Shown here: in pieces, positions 15,955 through 25,119 of the stretch
Numbering within the stretch: position 1 is the stretch's first letter
Layout of the letters: each line of letters starts with the position of its first letter
NCBI GenBank assembly: GCA_000720995.1
Contig: JOEL01000010.1
Span: forward strand, 122,788 to 186,787
DNA length: 64,000 bases
Reading direction: 5' to 3'
From: Streptomyces celluloflavus
Lineage (GTDB): Bacteria; Actinomycetota; Actinomycetes; Streptomycetales; Streptomycetaceae
Notes under the pieces: generated by a model
Databases searched by the model: none
What the model saw: the letters and a program-made list of their open reading frames with translations, nothing else
Told to the model about the DNA's origin: nothing
Translations under genes and position numbers: made by a program

Positions 15955-18606
15955 ATGACTTCCAGCGTGCAGGGACCTGACCAGGGATCCGATCGAGGCG
16001 GCGACTCCGGCACGGGCGTCGCGGCCGACCGGCCGGAGCGGCCGACGGCGAACTCCATGCGCCGCGCCCTCAAGCGGGCCCGCGACGGCGTCGCGCTGGA
16101 CGCCGCCGAGGCCGCGGTGCTGCTCCAGGCCCGCGGCGACGACCTCCAGGACCTGTGCGCCTCGGCGGCCCGGGTGCGGGACGCGGGCCTGGAAGCCGCG
16201 GGCCGACCGGGCGTCATCACGTACTCGAAGGGGGTCTTCATCCCCCTCACCCGGCTCTGCCGCGACAAGTGCCACTACTGCACCTTCGTCACCGTCCCCG
16301 GCAAGCTGCGCCGCGACGGCCACGGGATGTTCATGTCGCCCGACGAGGTGCTCGACATCGCGCGGCGCGGCGCCGAAATGGGCTGCAAGGAGGCCCTGTT
16401 CACGCTCGGCGACAAACCGGAGGAGCGCTGGCCCGAGGCCCGCGAATGGCTGGAGGCGCACGGCTACGACGACACGCTCTCGTACGTACGCGCCATGGCC
16501 ATCCGGGTCCTGGAGGAGACCGGGCTGCTGCCGCACCTCAACCCCGGGGTGCTGTCCTGGACGGACTTCCAGCGCCTCAAGCCCGTCGCGCCGTCCCTGG
16601 GCATGATGCTGGAGACGACGGCCGAGCGGCTGTGGAGCGAGCCCGGCGGCCCGCACCACGGCTCGCCCGACAAGGAACCGGCCGTCCGGCTGCGCGTCCT
16701 GGAGGACGCGGGGCGCTCCAACGTCCCCTTCACCACGGGACTGCTGATCGGTATCGGTGAGAACTACGCGGAGCGCGCCGAGTCCCTCTTCGCGCTGCGC
16801 CGCATCCAGCGTGCCTACCACGGCATCCAGGAACTCATCATGCAGAACTTCCGCGCCAAACCGGACACGGCCATGCGCGGTATGCCGGACGCCGAACTGG
16901 AGGAGCTGGCCGCAACCATCGCGGTGGCCCGGCACATCATGGGCCCCTCGACCCGCATCCAGGCGCCGCCCAACCTGGTCGACGGGGAATTCGAGCTGCT
17001 CATCGCGGCCGGCATCGACGACTGGGGCGGCGTCTCCCCGCTGACCCGCGACCATGTGAACCCCGAGCGCCCCTGGCCGCAGATCGACGACCTGGCCGCC
17101 CGCACCGCCGCCGCCGGGTTCGACCTGCGTGAACGGCTGCCCATCTACCCCGAGTTCATCCAGCGCGGCGAGCCCTGGCTGGACCCCCGGCTGCTGCCGC
17201 ACGTCCGCGCGCTGGCCGACCCGGAGACGGGCCTGGCCGTCGAGGACGCGGCCGTCGTCGGCCGGCCCTGGCAGGAGCCCGACGAGGGCTTCTCCCTGGG
17301 CGCCTCGGGCCGTACGGATCTGCACCACACCATCGACACCGAGGGCCGCACGGGCGACCGGCGCGACGATTTCGACGAGGTGTACGGCGACTGGGAGGCG
17401 CTGCGCGAGGCCGCCGCCCCCGGGATGGTGCCGTCCCGGATCGACACCGACGTCCGCGCGGCGCTGTCCGTCGCCGCCGACGACCCCACCAAGCTCACCG
17501 ACGACCAGGCGCTGGCCCTGCTGCACGCCGACGGCCCCGCACTGGACGCGCTCTGCAAGATCGCCGACGAGCTGCGCCGGGCCACGGTCGGCGACGACGT
17601 CACCTACATCGTCACCAGGAACATCAACTTCACCAACGTCTGCTACACCGGCTGCCGGTTCTGCGCCTTCGCCCAGCGCCGTACGGACGCCGACGCCTAC
17701 ACCCTCTCGCTGTCGCAGGTCGCCGACCGCGCGCAACAGGCGTGGGACGTGGGCGCGGTGGAGGTCTGCATGCAGGGCGGTATCCACCCGGATCTGCCCG
17801 GTACGGCCTATTTCGACATCGCGCGGGCCGTCAAGGAGCGCGTGCCCGGTATACACGTGCACGCCTTCTCGCCGATGGAGGTCGTCAACGGCGCGACCCG
17901 CACCGGTCTGTCGATCCGCGAATGGCTGACCGAGGCCAAGGCCGCCGGTCTGGACACCATTCCCGGTACGGCCGCCGAGATCCTCGACGACGAGGTCCGC
18001 TGGGTCCTCACCAAGGGCAAGCTCCCCACCGCCACCTGGGTCGAGGTCATCAAGACCGCCCATGAGCTGGGCATCCGCTCGTCCTCGACGATGATGTACG
18101 GCCATGTCGACCAGCCCCGCCACTGGCTCGGCCACTTCCGGCTGCTCGCCGAGATCCAGCAGGAGACCGGCGGTTTCACGGAGTTCGTCACCCTCCCCTT
18201 CATCCACACCAACGCCCCCGTCTACCTCGCCGGTATCGCCCGCCCCGGCCCCACCACCCGCGACAACCGCGCGGTGACGGCCATGGCCCGGGTGCTGCTG
18301 CACCCGCACATCACCAACATCCAGACCAGCTGGGTCAAGCTCGGCAAGGAGGGCGCCGCCGAGATGCTGCGCTCGGGCGCCAACGACCTGGGCGGCACCC
18401 TGATGGAGGAGACCATCTCCCGGATGGCGGGCTCCAGTTACGGCTCGTACCGCTCGGTCCAGGACCTGGTCGCCATCGCCGACGAGGCGGGCCGCCCGGC
18501 CCGGCCCCGTACGACGCTGTACGGCCAGGTCAGCGACGAGCGGCAGTCCGTGGCGCGGGCCTCGGACGGCCATCTTCCGGAGCTGCTCCCGGTCTTGGAA
18601 CAGTAG
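15955..18606 (+). CDS. fbiC: Bifunctional FO synthase (CofG-CofH fusion)
   Basis: An 883-residue radical-SAM enzyme that makes FO (7,8-didemethyl-8-hydroxy-5-deazariboflavin), the chromophore of cofactor F420, from a flavin precursor and tyrosine. Two radical-SAM halves are fused, as usual in actinobacteria: the CofG half has [10 protein letters not shown] near residues 102-111, and the CofH half has [10 protein letters not shown] near residues 563-572. Both CxxxCxxC clusters are intact. GGAGG lies directly against the ATG at 15955, too close for a normal ribosome site, and TATGCT at 15943-15948 could be a -10 box giving a leaderless message. Several predicted F420 enzymes in the window, including the reductase of the lanthipeptide cluster, would depend on this pathway. 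Confidence 0.97.
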   Translation: MTSSVQGPDQGSDRGGDSGTGVAADRPERPTANSMRRALKRARDGVALDAAEAAVLLQARGDDLQDLCASAARVRDAGLEAAGRPGVITYSKGVFIPLTRLCRDKCHYCTFVTVPGKLRRDGHGMFMSPDEVLDIARRGAEMGCKEALFTLGDKPEERWPEAREWLEAHGYDDTLSYVRAMAIRVLEETGLLPHLNPGVLSWTDFQRLKPVAPSLGMMLETTAERLWSEPGGPHHGSPDKEPAVRLRVLEDAGRSNVPFTTGLLIGIGENYAERAESLFALRRIQRAYHGIQELIMQNFRAKPDTAMRGMPDAELEELAATIAVARHIMGPSTRIQAPPNLVDGEFELLIAAGIDDWGGVSPLTRDHVNPERPWPQIDDLAARTAAAGFDLRERLPIYPEFIQRGEPWLDPRLLPHVRALADPETGLAVEDAAVVGRPWQEPDEGFSLGASGRTDLHHTIDTEGRTGDRRDDFDEVYGDWEALREAAAPGMVPSRIDTDVRAALSVAADDPTKLTDDQALALLHADGPALDALCKIADELRRATVGDDVTYIVTRNINFTNVCYTGCRFCAFAQRRTDADAYTLSLSQVADRAQQAWDVGAVEVCMQGGIHPDLPGTAYFDIARAVKERVPGIHVHAFSPMEVVNGATRTGLSIREWLTEAKAAGLDTIPGTAAEILDDEVRWVLTKGKLPTATWVEVIKTAHELGIRSSSTMMYGHVDQPRHWLGHFRLLAEIQQETGGFTEFVTLPFIHTNAPVYLAGIARPGPTTRDNRAVTAMARVLLHPHITNIQTSWVKLGKEGAAEMLRSGANDLGGTLMEETISRMAGSSYGSYRSVQDLVAIADEAGRPARPRTTLYGQVSDERQSVARASDGHLPELLPVLEQ

Positions 18607-18766
18607 CCGGAGGAGCGTGAGCCGGAGCCCGAGCCGGGGGAGCGGGGCCGGGCTCCGGGGCGCGCCGGAACCGCCCGGCATCCGGGACCCGGGACCCGGG
18701 CTCACGGACCGCGCGGCGGCGCTCCGCCCCATCCCCCGTACGCCGCCCCGTCCCCCGTACTCCGTC

Positions 18767-19018
18767 TCACTCCTCGGACTCGGTCTCGTGCTGGAGGATG
18801 CACTGCTGCCACTGCGACAGCGCCTCCTCCCGGTCGCCTCCGGCGTCCTGGGCCGCGGCGATCAGCGCATCGGCGGCCATCGCGGCCAGCCGGACCGCGA
18901 TATGGCAGACATCGCGCTGGGGGAGCGGCCGGAGGAGTTCCACCGCGCCGTCGCTGTCGCCGGAGAGCGCGGAGGCGACGACGGCCATGGTGGTGCGGTC
19001 CCACTCGTACTCGGACAT
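18767..19018 (-). CDS. Small conserved hypothetical protein
   Basis: An 83-residue acidic protein, convergent with fbiC. It starts MSEYEWDRTTMAVVASALSG and is predicted mostly helical (AVRLAAMAADALIAAAQDAGGDREEALSQWQQ), with an acidic tail. No signal peptide or membrane segment. I do not recognise a named domain. The internal start at 19018 is chosen because the longer frame is antisense to the ADP-ribosylglycohydrolase gene. Codon use is normal for the genome, so it is likely real. Confidence 0.65.
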   Translation of the reverse strand: MSEYEWDRTTMAVVASALSGDSDGAVELLRPLPQRDVCHIAVRLAAMAADALIAAAQDAGGDREEALSQWQQCILQHETESEE

Positions 19019-19212
19019 GCGGAGAGCATGCCCAGCGGACGCCCGTAGCAGTATCGAACGGGCGGGTGTTCGGGGCGACGTGCGGAGCGGCCCGCCCGCC
19101 CCCGGCCGGGGTACCGCACCGCCACCTGGTGCCGATCGGGCCGACGGGCCGGTGAAGGCCGGTGGAGATTGCCGACGGCCGGTGGGCGACCGGTGAAGGT
19201 TACCCGCCGGTT

Positions 19213-19229
19213 GTTTACCGATCGGAAAC
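19213..19229. promoter_or_regulatory. 17-bp near-palindrome before the ADP-ribosylglycohydrolase gene
   Basis: GTTTACCGATCGGAAAC is palindromic except for one position per arm and is notably AT-rich for this gap. It lies 126 bp upstream of the GTG at 19355. It may be an operator. The remaining gap (19019-19354) has only GGCCGGTG direct repeats and no gene. Confidence 0.35.
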
Positions 19230-19354
19230 CGTCTCCCGGGCGACTGTGCGCAATACGCCGCCGACCCCGAACCGATCAGTCGTGGTCGATTACAGTGCTG
19301 CGCCAAGGGAGCCCGCCGGGCCCCCGGGACGAGGCGAGCTTCGGGAGGGGCGCA

Positions 19355-20476
19355 GTGAGCGCAGCGGCAGACAACACCGCTATCTGGGGCCGCGCCGAAC
19401 AGCAGGACTTCCGCAGCCGGGTGCGCGGCTGCCTGCTCGGCGGCGCCATCGGCGACGCGCTCGGCGCGGGGATCGAATTCGACTCCCTGGCCGCGATCCG
19501 CCAGGCGCACGGCCAGGAGGGCGTCACGGATTACGTGCCGGCCTACGGGCGGCGCGGTGCGGTCACCGACGACACCCAGATGACCCTGTTCACGGTGGAC
19601 GGCCTGATCCGGGCCCAGGTGCGCCGCGACACCGGCGCCTGGCACCCGCCCACCGACGTCCACCGCGCCTATCTGCGCTGGGCCGCCACCCAGCGCGACT
19701 GGGGCCCGGACGAGCGCAAGAAGGACGACGGCTGGCTCGCCCGCGAGGAGTGGCTGTACTCCCGGAGGGCGCCCGGCCGGGCCTGTCTGTCGGGTCTCGG
19801 CGACGACACGATGGGCACGCTGGACCAGCCCAAGAACCCCGGCTCCAAGGGGTGCGGCGCGGTGATGCGCTCCGCGCCGTTCGGTCTGCTGGTCGGCTGG
19901 GAGCCGCAGCTGGTCTTCCAGCTCGCCGCCGAGTGCGCGGCGCAGACGCACGGCCACCCCACCGGCTATCTGGCGGCCGGCGCGTTCGCGGTCATCAGCC
20001 ATGCGCTGGCCCGTGGCGAGGACCTCGACGGCGCCGTGCGGAAGACGCTGGCGCAGCTGGCCGCCCGCCCCGGCCACGAGGAGACCACCGAAGCCCTCCA
20101 GCGCGCGCTCGCCGCCGTACGGCAGGGCGCGCCGACGGCGGAGCGGGTGGAGTCGCTGGGGGAGGGCTGGACGGCGGAGGAGGCGCTGGCGATGGGCGTG
20201 TACTGCGCGCTGGTCGCCGAGGACATCCGCCACGGGCTGCTGCTCGCCGTCAACCACGGCGGAGACAGCGATTCGACCGGTGCCATCTGCGGGAATCTGC
20301 TGGGCACGCTGCACGGCGAGACGGCGCTGCCGCCGGTGTGGCTGGTCGAGCTGGAGGGCCGGGACACGATCCTGCAGCTGGCCGACGATTTCGCGATGGA
20401 GATGACGCAGGGGGCCGCGTTGCACAGCCCGGCCGGTTCGGCACCGGGCTGGCTCGCCCGGTACCCGCGCGCCTGA
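19355..20476 (+). CDS. ADP-ribosylglycohydrolase family protein
   Basis: A 373-residue protein of the DraG/ARH family, which removes ADP-ribose from proteins or nucleic acids using magnesium. The first metal motif region GCLLGGAIGDALGAGIEF is near residues 25-42, TDDTQMTLFT near residue 70 supplies the paired aspartates, and NHGGDSDSTGAICGNLLG near residue 305 supplies the C-terminal metal ligands. All key acidic residues are present. The GTG at 19355 follows GGGAGGGG. It is a single gene convergent with the symporter. The target of de-ADP-ribosylation is unknown. Confidence 0.93.
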   Translation: MSAAADNTAIWGRAEQQDFRSRVRGCLLGGAIGDALGAGIEFDSLAAIRQAHGQEGVTDYVPAYGRRGAVTDDTQMTLFTVDGLIRAQVRRDTGAWHPPTDVHRAYLRWAATQRDWGPDERKKDDGWLAREEWLYSRRAPGRACLSGLGDDTMGTLDQPKNPGSKGCGAVMRSAPFGLLVGWEPQLVFQLAAECAAQTHGHPTGYLAAGAFAVISHALARGEDLDGAVRKTLAQLAARPGHEETTEALQRALAAVRQGAPTAERVESLGEGWTAEEALAMGVYCALVAEDIRHGLLLAVNHGGDSDSTGAICGNLLGTLHGETALPPVWLVELEGRDTILQLADDFAMEMTQGAALHSPAGSAPGWLARYPRA

Positions 20477-20493
20477 CCGGATCCGCCCGCCCG

Positions 20494-22062
20494 TCACGTC
20501 CCCCTGGGCGCATCCCCCGCGACAGCGGCCGCCCCCGCGGCCGCACCGTCACCACGCTCCCCGTCTCCGTCCCCGTCGCCACCGGAGTTGATACGCGCCA
20601 GCAGCGCATCCCGTTCCGGGGTGTCCTCCGGCCTGAGGAACCCGATCAGGACGAAGAGCACCAGCGAGGTGGCGACCGGCGACACGATCTGGATCTGCAG
20701 CTGGACGCCGTCCAGTCCGTAGTTCGTCAGCCAGAAGGCGAACAGGCCGGCCGCCCAGGACACCAGGGCCGCCGTCGGACCGGACCGGCGGAACACCGGC
20801 AGCATGCCGAGCAGGAACGGGATGGAGATCGGCCCGACGAGTCCGGCCACCCACTTGATGACGACCGTGATGATGTCCTTGAACGTGGGGGAGTTGACCT
20901 GCGTCGCGATGGCCATCGACAGCGCCAGGAAGGACACCGTCGACAGCCGCGCGGCCAGCAGCCCCGCCTTGTGCGACCAGGTGCGGGCCTTCGCGCCGAG
21001 CTTCGGCAGTGCGGGCGCGATATCGCGGGTGAAGACCGCGGAGATGGCGTTGGCGTCCGAGGAGCACATGGCCATCGTGTGCGAGAAGAAGCCGACGACC
21101 ACCAGGCCCAGCAGACCGTGCGGCAGCAGGCGCTCGGTCAGCAGCGCGTACGAGTCGGAGGCGTCCGGCTTCGCCGCCTTGACCAGCAGGGGCGCGGCCC
21201 ACATCGGGAAGAAGAGGACCAGCGGCCAGACGAACCACAGCGCCGCCGACAGCCGCGCCGACCGCTTGGCCTGCCGGGCGTCGCGGGTGGCCATATAGCG
21301 CTGGGCCTGGTTCCACATGCCGCCGCTGTACTCGAAGGTCTTGATGAAGAGATACGCGAGCAGGAACGTGAGGGTGTACGGGCCGACGGTCGGCTGGGTG
21401 TGGGTGTCCGGCAGCTTGTCCCATACGGTCCACAGCGCGCTGAAGCCGCCCAGTTCACCCAGGACGGTGACCAGCATCGCCACACCCGCCAGCAACTGGA
21501 TGACGAACTGGCCCAGCTCGGTGAGCGCGTCCGCCCACAGCCCGCCGACCGTGCAGTAGATGCCGGTGATCACGCCGGTGATGAGGATGCCCTGGTTCAG
21601 TGACATCCCGGTGAAGACGGACAACAGGGTGGCGATGGCGGCCCATTTGGCGCCCACGTCCACGATCTTCAGCAGCACACCGGACCAGGCGAGCGCCTGC
21701 TGCGTCGGCAGGTTGTAGCGGTCCTTGAGGTACTCCAGCGGCGAGGCGACACCGAGCCGTGAGCGCAGCCGGTTCAGCCGCCCCGCGAAGAGTCTGGCGC
21801 CGATGGCGATACCGATGGCGATGGGGAAGGACCAGGTCACGTAGGAGGTGATGCCGTACTGGTAGGCGATGCCCGCGTAGCCGGTGAACATCACCGCGCT
21901 GTAGCCGGACATGTGGTGGGAGATGCCGGACAGCCACCACGGCATCTTGCCGCCCGCGGTGAAGAAGTCGCCGACGTCGTCCACCCGCCGGTGCGACCAC
22001 ACACCGATCGCGATCATCACGCCGAAGTAGCCGATGAGCACGGCCCAGTCGAGACTGTTCAT
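20494..22062 (-). CDS. Sodium/solute symporter (SSS family)
   Basis: A 522-residue membrane protein with about 13 transmembrane helices, of the SSS family (sugar, proline or pantothenate-like sodium-coupled transport). It starts MNSLDWAVLIGYFGVMIAIGVWSHRRVDDVGDFFTAGGKMPWW, the typical SSS N-terminus, and retains GISHHMSGYSAVMFTGYAG. After the last helix comes a charged tail with DGDGDGERGDG. A GGAGGGGGC ribosome site precedes the ATG. It ends 17 bp from the convergent ADP-ribosylglycohydrolase gene. Substrate not determinable. Confidence 0.9.
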   Translation of the reverse strand: MNSLDWAVLIGYFGVMIAIGVWSHRRVDDVGDFFTAGGKMPWWLSGISHHMSGYSAVMFTGYAGIAYQYGITSYVTWSFPIAIGIAIGARLFAGRLNRLRSRLGVASPLEYLKDRYNLPTQQALAWSGVLLKIVDVGAKWAAIATLLSVFTGMSLNQGILITGVITGIYCTVGGLWADALTELGQFVIQLLAGVAMLVTVLGELGGFSALWTVWDKLPDTHTQPTVGPYTLTFLLAYLFIKTFEYSGGMWNQAQRYMATRDARQAKRSARLSAALWFVWPLVLFFPMWAAPLLVKAAKPDASDSYALLTERLLPHGLLGLVVVGFFSHTMAMCSSDANAISAVFTRDIAPALPKLGAKARTWSHKAGLLAARLSTVSFLALSMAIATQVNSPTFKDIITVVIKWVAGLVGPISIPFLLGMLPVFRRSGPTAALVSWAAGLFAFWLTNYGLDGVQLQIQIVSPVATSLVLFVLIGFLRPEDTPERDALLARINSGGDGDGDGERGDGAAAGAAAVAGDAPRGT

Positions 22063-22160
22063 GCCCCCTCCAGGGGTCCGCCTTGTGAACGTGGATCACT
22101 TCGCCGTGACGTCCTGTGGGGCGGTATCCCCGCACAGGAGCGGGGACTTGGGGGATTGAA

Positions 22161-22249
22161 CCGCTCAACGAGCGGACCGGTCAAGAGCATGAAGGGTCAT
22201 GGATATGAACAGGGATCAGCTAACCGAACGATTTTGCCGTCTCTTGACC
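22161..22249. promoter_or_regulatory. Two inverted repeats in the gap upstream of the symporter
   Basis: CCGCTC-AAC-GAGCGG is a perfect hairpin at 22161-22175. GGTCAAGAG at 22179-22187 is the exact complement of CTCTTGACC at 22241-22249, separated by 53 bp of AT-richer DNA. These may be operator sites for a looping regulator of the symporter, which starts 99 bp to the left. No promoter could be fixed. Confidence 0.35.
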
Positions 22250-22314
22250 CGCTTGGGCGTTGTCCCGAACATGACGCCGAACACACGATGAGCGGACACT
22301 TCGCCGGGCGCCGT

Positions 22315-22476
22315 CTGCCCGTACGCACCCGCTTGCCCGTACGTAACGAGTTGTCCGGCTACACCCGCATACCCGTACGCACCGACCCGCCTGTCCGCAC
22401 CGACTTGCCCGTACGCGCAGACGTGCCGGTCCGCGCCGACCTGCCCGGATGCGCCGACTCGCCCGTACGCGCCGCC
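22315..22476. repeat. Nine tandem 18-bp degenerate repeats
   Basis: Nine consecutive 18-mers (starts 22315, 22333, 22351, 22369, 22387, 22405, 22423, 22441, 22459) follow YTGCCCGTACGCRCCGAC. Because 18 is a multiple of three, every frame through it yields hexapeptide repeats (plus strand LPVRTD, minus strand AYGQVG), but no start with a ribosome site was found. It fills the gap between the symporter promoter and an SDR gene end. Confidence 0.8.
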
Positions 22477-22553
22477 GAACACCGACCGGCCCGTAGGCGC
22501 CGCTGCGCACCGATGGATACGCGCTTCCTCGAAGGAGGGGGCGGAAGGGGCGG

Positions 22554-23339
22554 CTAGCGCATCAGCTCGCCCGCGTTGACCAGCAGGGACTGGCCGGTGA
22601 TGGCGCGCGCCCGGTCGGAGGCCAGGAAGACCGCGGTCTCGGCCACGTCCGCGTCCGTCGCGAGCTCGGGCAGCGCCATCCGCTCGGTCAGCCGGCCGAG
22701 TACCTCGGATTCCGGTACGCCCTCGGCATCCGCCGTGAACCGTACGTACGCCGCCACCGGCGGGCCCCACATCCAGCCGGGCTGCACGGTGTTGACCCGT
22801 ATCCGGTCCGGGCCCAGCTCGCGCGCCAGCGAGTACATCGCGGAGACCAGCGCGCCCTTGGACGCCGCGTACGCCGCCTGCTGCACCTGCGAGGGCGCGG
22901 CCACCGACGACTGGGTGCCGATCAGCACCACCGACCCGCCGCCGCGCGCGGTGAGCGACGGCAGGCAGGCGCGGGTCATCCGCAGTGTGCCGAAGAGGTT
23001 GACGTCCACGACCGCGCGCCAGGAGTCGAAGTCGGCGTCCCGCAGGCCGCCGAAGACCGAGTCGAGCGCCGCGACATGGATCACCGCGTCGACGCCCCCG
23101 AACCGCTCCACGGCGAGCGCCGCGAGCGCCTCGCACTGCGCCTCGTCGCCGATATCGGTCACCCGCCAGGCCGTGCGCGCGCCCGAGGGGTCGATCCGCG
23201 CGGCCGACGCGGCGAGATTCGCCTCCGTACGGGCTCCCAGGACCACCGTCGCACCGTCCCGCACACAGGCCGCCGCGACCTGGTGGCCGAGTCCGGCCCC
23301 GACGCCGGAGACGATGACGGTCTTGTCGCGCAGCAGCAT
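22554..23339 (-). CDS. SDR-family oxidoreductase
   Basis: A 261-residue short-chain dehydrogenase. VSGVGAGLGHQVAAACVRDGATVVLGART (residues about 10-38) is the cofactor-binding Rossmann start, with VAALDSV replacing the common NNAG loop. The catalytic serine lies in VVLIGTQSSVAAP and the Tyr-Lys pair in QQAAYAASKGAL. It ends GQSLLVNAGELMR instead of the usual DGG. A CTGAC-N5-GTCAG palindrome lies 28 bp upstream of its ATG, linking it to the other units with this site. Substrate unknown. Confidence 0.9.
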   Translation of the reverse strand: MLLRDKTVIVSGVGAGLGHQVAAACVRDGATVVLGARTEANLAASAARIDPSGARTAWRVTDIGDEAQCEALAALAVERFGGVDAVIHVAALDSVFGGLRDADFDSWRAVVDVNLFGTLRMTRACLPSLTARGGGSVVLIGTQSSVAAPSQVQQAAYAASKGALVSAMYSLARELGPDRIRVNTVQPGWMWGPPVAAYVRFTADAEGVPESEVLGRLTERMALPELATDADVAETAVFLASDRARAITGQSLLVNAGELMR

Positions 23340-23366
23340 GGGTATCTCCCGGGCTCCGGGGGCGGT

Positions 23367-23381
23367 CTGACGGGCCGTCAG
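23367..23381. promoter_or_regulatory. CTGAC-N5-GTCAG operator upstream of the 22554-23339 SDR gene
   Basis: CTGAC GGGCC GTCAG with flanking T and A (17-bp palindrome TCTGACG-N3-CGTCAGA). It is 28 bp from the start codon, so binding should repress or start transcription of this gene directly. Confidence 0.65.
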
Positions 23382-23450
23382 AGTAAGCCTGGAGGCGTCG
23401 GGAAGGCCAGGGGTGCTCGTCCGTCAGTCCGGATGTCCGTCCGTCGGCCG

Positions 23451-23482
23451 TCCTGTCCCGGGGTGGACGTCCTGGGACAGGA
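23451..23482. terminator. Hairpin between the SDR promoter and the aminotransferase gene end
   Basis: TCCTGTCCC at 23451-23459 pairs with GGGACAGGA at 23474-23482 around a 14-nt loop. It lies 174 bp past the stop of the aminotransferase gene (minus strand) and could end that transcript. Nothing else is recognisable in 23383-23655. Confidence 0.4.
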
Positions 23483-23655
23483 CCGTCCCGTCCGGGGCGG
23501 GACCGGATGATCTGCCGCCTCGCGCGCCGGGCACGCCCCGCGCGATCCGGCCCCACGCGGCACCGCGGGACGGGTGGGGGTGTGCCGGACGCGCGCGAGC
23601 AGCCGCGGGACGTCGCCCAACAGCAGTGTGTGGGTGCTCCCTGGACCCGGGCGCC

Positions 23656-24879
23656 TCACCCCTCCCGGCGAGCGCCCCGCAGTGCCTCCGCCAGTCGGCC
23701 CAGCCCCTCGGTGATCTCCGTCGGCGAATGCGTCACGAACGACAGCCGGGCGGCGGCGGCATCCGGCGGCCCGGCGAAGAACGGCGCCCCGGGGACGTAG
23801 GCGACATCGTGCCGGACCACCTCGGGCAGCAGCGCCGTCGCGTCGTACCCCTCGGGCAGCGTCGCCCACACGAACATTCCGCCGGCCGGACGGTTCCACC
23901 GCGAGCCCTCGGGCAGCGCGGCGGGCAGTCCGTCCACCAAGGCGTTGCGCCGCTCGCGGTACGCGTCGCGGACCCGCACCAGATGCGCGTCCAGGTCCTC
24001 GACCGCCAGGTACCGGGCCGCCGCTGCCTGGTCGACGGTCGAGGTGTGCAGATCGGCGGCCTGCTTGGCGATGATGCAGGCGCGCCGCAGAGCGGCCGGA
24101 GCGCGCAGCCAGCCCAGCCGCAGACCGGGCGCCACCACCTTGGAGAACGAGCTGAGCAGCGCCGTACGGTCCTCGGCGCCCGGGAAGGAGGCGACCCACG
24201 GCACCGGCTCGCCCTCGAAACGCAGCTCACCGTACGGATCGTCCTCGGCGATCCACAGCCCGCGCCGGGCGGCCACCGCCGCGACCGCGGCCCGCCGCTC
24301 CGCGGACAGCGTCCGGCCGGTCGGGTTCTGGAAGGTCGGCACGATGTAGAGCAGCTTGGGGTGCTCGCGGGTGGCGATCTCGTCCAGCGCGGCCGGGTCC
24401 AGGCCCTCGTCGTCGGTCGGCACCGGCACCACCCGGGCGCCGGCGAAGGAGAATATCTGGAGCGCCGCGAGATAGCAGGGGTCCTCGACCAGCACCACAT
24501 CGCCCGGTTCGAGCAGCGCGGTGGACAGCAGCGAGAGGCCCTGCTGCGAACCGGTGGTGACGAGCAGATCGTCCGGAGCGGTGGCCAGTCCGCGCGCGGT
24601 GGTACGCGCCGCGACGGCCGCGCGCAGCGCCGGATCGCCCTCGGTGGTGGAGTACTGGAGGGCCCGCCGCGGGTGCTCCGTCAGCACATGCTGGAAGGCC
24701 GCCGCGATACCCGGCGCGTCGAACAGCTCCGGCGCGGGCAGGCCACCGGCGAACGAGATGACCTCGGGGCGGGCGGTGAGCGCCAGGATGTCCCGTACGG
24801 GCGAGCTGCCGGTACGCGCCGCGCGGGCGGCGAGCTGGGGGACGGGGACGGATGCGGCGGCGGGGATCGCGTCCGGCAT
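23656..24879 (-). CDS. PLP-dependent class I/II aminotransferase
   Basis: A 407-residue fold-type I aminotransferase of the group that includes 2-aminoadipate and valine/MocR-like aminotransferases. The start region SFAGGLPAPELFD, the PLP-phosphate segment TTGSQQGLSLLSTAL, YIVPTFQNPTGRTLS, and the Schiff-base lysine in SSFSKVVAPGLRLGW are all intact, and RPAGGMFVW supplies the substrate loop. No N-terminal GntR domain is present, so it is an enzyme and not a MocR regulator. Monocistronic and divergent from the 25120 gene. Substrate not determinable. Confidence 0.92.
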   Translation of the reverse strand: MPDAIPAAASVPVPQLAARAARTGSSPVRDILALTARPEVISFAGGLPAPELFDAPGIAAAFQHVLTEHPRRALQYSTTEGDPALRAAVAARTTARGLATAPDDLLVTTGSQQGLSLLSTALLEPGDVVLVEDPCYLAALQIFSFAGARVVPVPTDDEGLDPAALDEIATREHPKLLYIVPTFQNPTGRTLSAERRAAVAAVAARRGLWIAEDDPYGELRFEGEPVPWVASFPGAEDRTALLSSFSKVVAPGLRLGWLRAPAALRRACIIAKQAADLHTSTVDQAAAARYLAVEDLDAHLVRVRDAYRERRNALVDGLPAALPEGSRWNRPAGGMFVWATLPEGYDATALLPEVVRHDVAYVPGAPFFAGPPDAAAARLSFVTHSPTEITEGLGRLAEALRGARREG

Positions 24880-25089
24880 GGCGGCTCCAATCGCTCGTAC
24901 TACGCGCCAGATGCTGCGTCGACCGGCGATAGTTGTGGTGTGCAGCGAGTTTAGGCGGCCGTGCTGCGTCTGTGCAGGGGTGCCCGCATGGTGAGCCGAT
25001 TGGCCTTTTCATCCGCTTGATTCAGCTTTGAGCCATTCCGCCCTGCTCGGCGTTCGGGCCGGGTCCGGCCAAGTTCGCACCCTCCCATT

Positions 25090-25104
25090 CTGACGATGCG
25101 TCAG
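25090..25104. promoter_or_regulatory. CTGAC-N5-GTCAG operator upstream of the 25120 gene
   Basis: CTGAC GATGC GTCAG, perfect palindrome, ending 16 bp before the ATG at 25120. It overlaps an apparent upstream ATG at 25096, which argues that the real start is downstream. Confidence 0.65.
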
Positions 25105-25119
25105 CTACACCTGTCTGTC

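Noticed and set aside
15694-18732. 1012-codon minus-strand frame
   Set aside because: Antisense to fbiC, which has intact radical-SAM motifs.
22288-22557. Plus-strand frame with LPVRTD repeats
   Set aside because: No ribosome site, sequence is entirely the 18-bp minisatellite plus its flanks.
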